The notes below the pieces were generated by a model. It was not told the origin of the DNA, searched no databases, and saw only the letters and a program-made list of their open reading frames with translations. A stretch of DNA of 13,750 nucleotides from CAZNXJ01 sp964577115 (GTDB lineage Bacteria > Planctomycetota > Planctomycetia > Pirellulales > Pirellulaceae), in contig CAZNXJ010000055.1 of the NCBI GenBank assembly GCA_964577115.1, positions 1 through 13,750 on the forward strand. The letters run 5' to 3'. Shown in pieces: positions 13,446-13,750 of this stretch. Positions within the stretch are counted from its first letter, which is position 1, and the number at the start of each line of letters is the position of its first letter. A program made the translations under genes and the position numbers.

Positions 13446-13750
13446 CTAGCAACCGCAGTCGCAGCAGCCACGGCGGCGGAAGGACCGCGGGGCACAGCAG
13501 TGCACTTGCACCGGAACTTGCTCGCAGATCACCTTCGGCACACAGCGAGTCACCGTGTAGGGAACCTTGCAGGCAACGCAACGGGCCACCTTGATGGTCT
13601 TCTGGTAGTGAACCGGCTTGCAGACCGTGTAGGGGATCTGCTTCGTGACAACCTGCGGCTCCATCCGGCAAACCGTGTAGGTGCAGGTCTTCACTTTCTG
13701 CTCAGGAACCATCCGGCAGACGGTGTAGGTGCAGGTCTTCACCTTCTGCT
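13446..13750 (-). CDS. Cysteine-rich YTV-repeat protein, C-terminal part (5' end outside window)
   Basis: The frame is open to the window edge, so the N-terminus and any signal peptide are missing; the GTG at 13742 encodes Val inside a repeat and is not the start. The visible 100 or so residues begin with 16-residue units, KTCTYTVCRMVPEQKV, then KTCTYTVCRMEPQVVT, then KQIPYTVCKPVHYQKT, followed by degenerate ones (VARCVACKVPYTVTRC). The YTV core matches the YTV repeat family known from planctomycetes, function unknown. The protein is basic, with about 15 Cys in 98 residues, and ends in CCAPRSFRRRGCCDCGC, giving a very Cys-rich tail. Paired cysteines flanking each YTV suggest disulfide cross-linking in a surface or cell-wall protein; this is inference. 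A clear terminator follows. Confidence 0.85.
   Translation of the reverse strand, partial: QKVKTCTYTVCRMVPEQKVKTCTYTVCRMEPQVVTKQIPYTVCKPVHYQKTIKVARCVACKVPYTVTRCVPKVICEQVPVQVHCCAPRSFRRRGCCDCGC
13663..13750 (-). repeat. 48-bp coding tandem repeat in the YTV gene
   Basis: The DNA repeats with a 48-bp period (compare 13663 onward with 13711 onward), nearly identical over most of the unit, matching the 16-residue protein repeat. The second copy runs into the window edge, so the number of units is unknown. The near-identity at DNA level points to recent duplication or homogenisation, while the units further downstream have diverged. Confidence 0.8.

Noticed and set aside
1..13750. CRISPR array, insertion sequence, integrase or attachment site next to the tRNA
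   Set aside because: No spaced direct repeats, transposase or integrase was found; the only tandem DNA repeats are the short unit at 126-155 and the coding repeat at the right edge.

Overview
GC-rich bacterial chromosome segment, most likely from a planctomycete (Pirellulales-like). The main taxonomic clue is the cysteine-rich 'YTV' repeat protein running off the right edge, a family I know mainly from Rhodopirellula and relatives. A Gram-negative lpxA and a stand-alone FHA protein fit that but do not prove it. No phage, IS element, CRISPR array or obvious island boundary was seen.

Layout. (1) 1-40: the 5' part of a tRNA-Arg(UCG) gene on the minus strand, cut by the window edge. (2) 225-6129, plus strand: a complete [NiFe]-hydrogenase maturation operon in the order hypF-hypC-hypD-hypE-hypA-hypB. 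Two junctions (hypC/hypD, hypA/hypB) are ATGA stop/start overlaps. (3) 6352-7017, plus: a small FHA-domain protein with its own sigma70-like promoter. (4) 7103-7978, minus: lpxA, first step of lipid A synthesis. (5) 8198-8536, plus: a TPR protein, and 8699-9292, plus: a signal-peptide-bearing glutathione peroxidase followed by a strong intrinsic terminator. (6) 9544-12234, minus: ppdK, pyruvate phosphate dikinase, with a possible leader of about 200 nt. (7) 12573-13211, minus: a CPBP/Rce1-like intramembrane protease. (8) 13446-13750, minus: the C-terminal part of the YTV repeat protein, with a minus-strand terminator just downstream.

How the genes work together. HypF makes the carbamoyl/cyano group on the C-terminal cysteine of HypE. 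HypC and HypD assemble the Fe(CN)2CO unit. HypA and HypB deliver nickel. All key residues of the six proteins are present, so the organism should mature an active [NiFe] hydrogenase, although no structural subunit or maturation protease lies in the window. The remaining genes are housekeeping or envelope functions without an obvious common pathway.

I found no clearly undescribed system. The items most worth following are the Cys-rich repeat protein at the right edge, the exported peroxidase, the FHA protein with an unassigned C-terminal half, the ppdK leader and the short-period repeat upstream of hypF.
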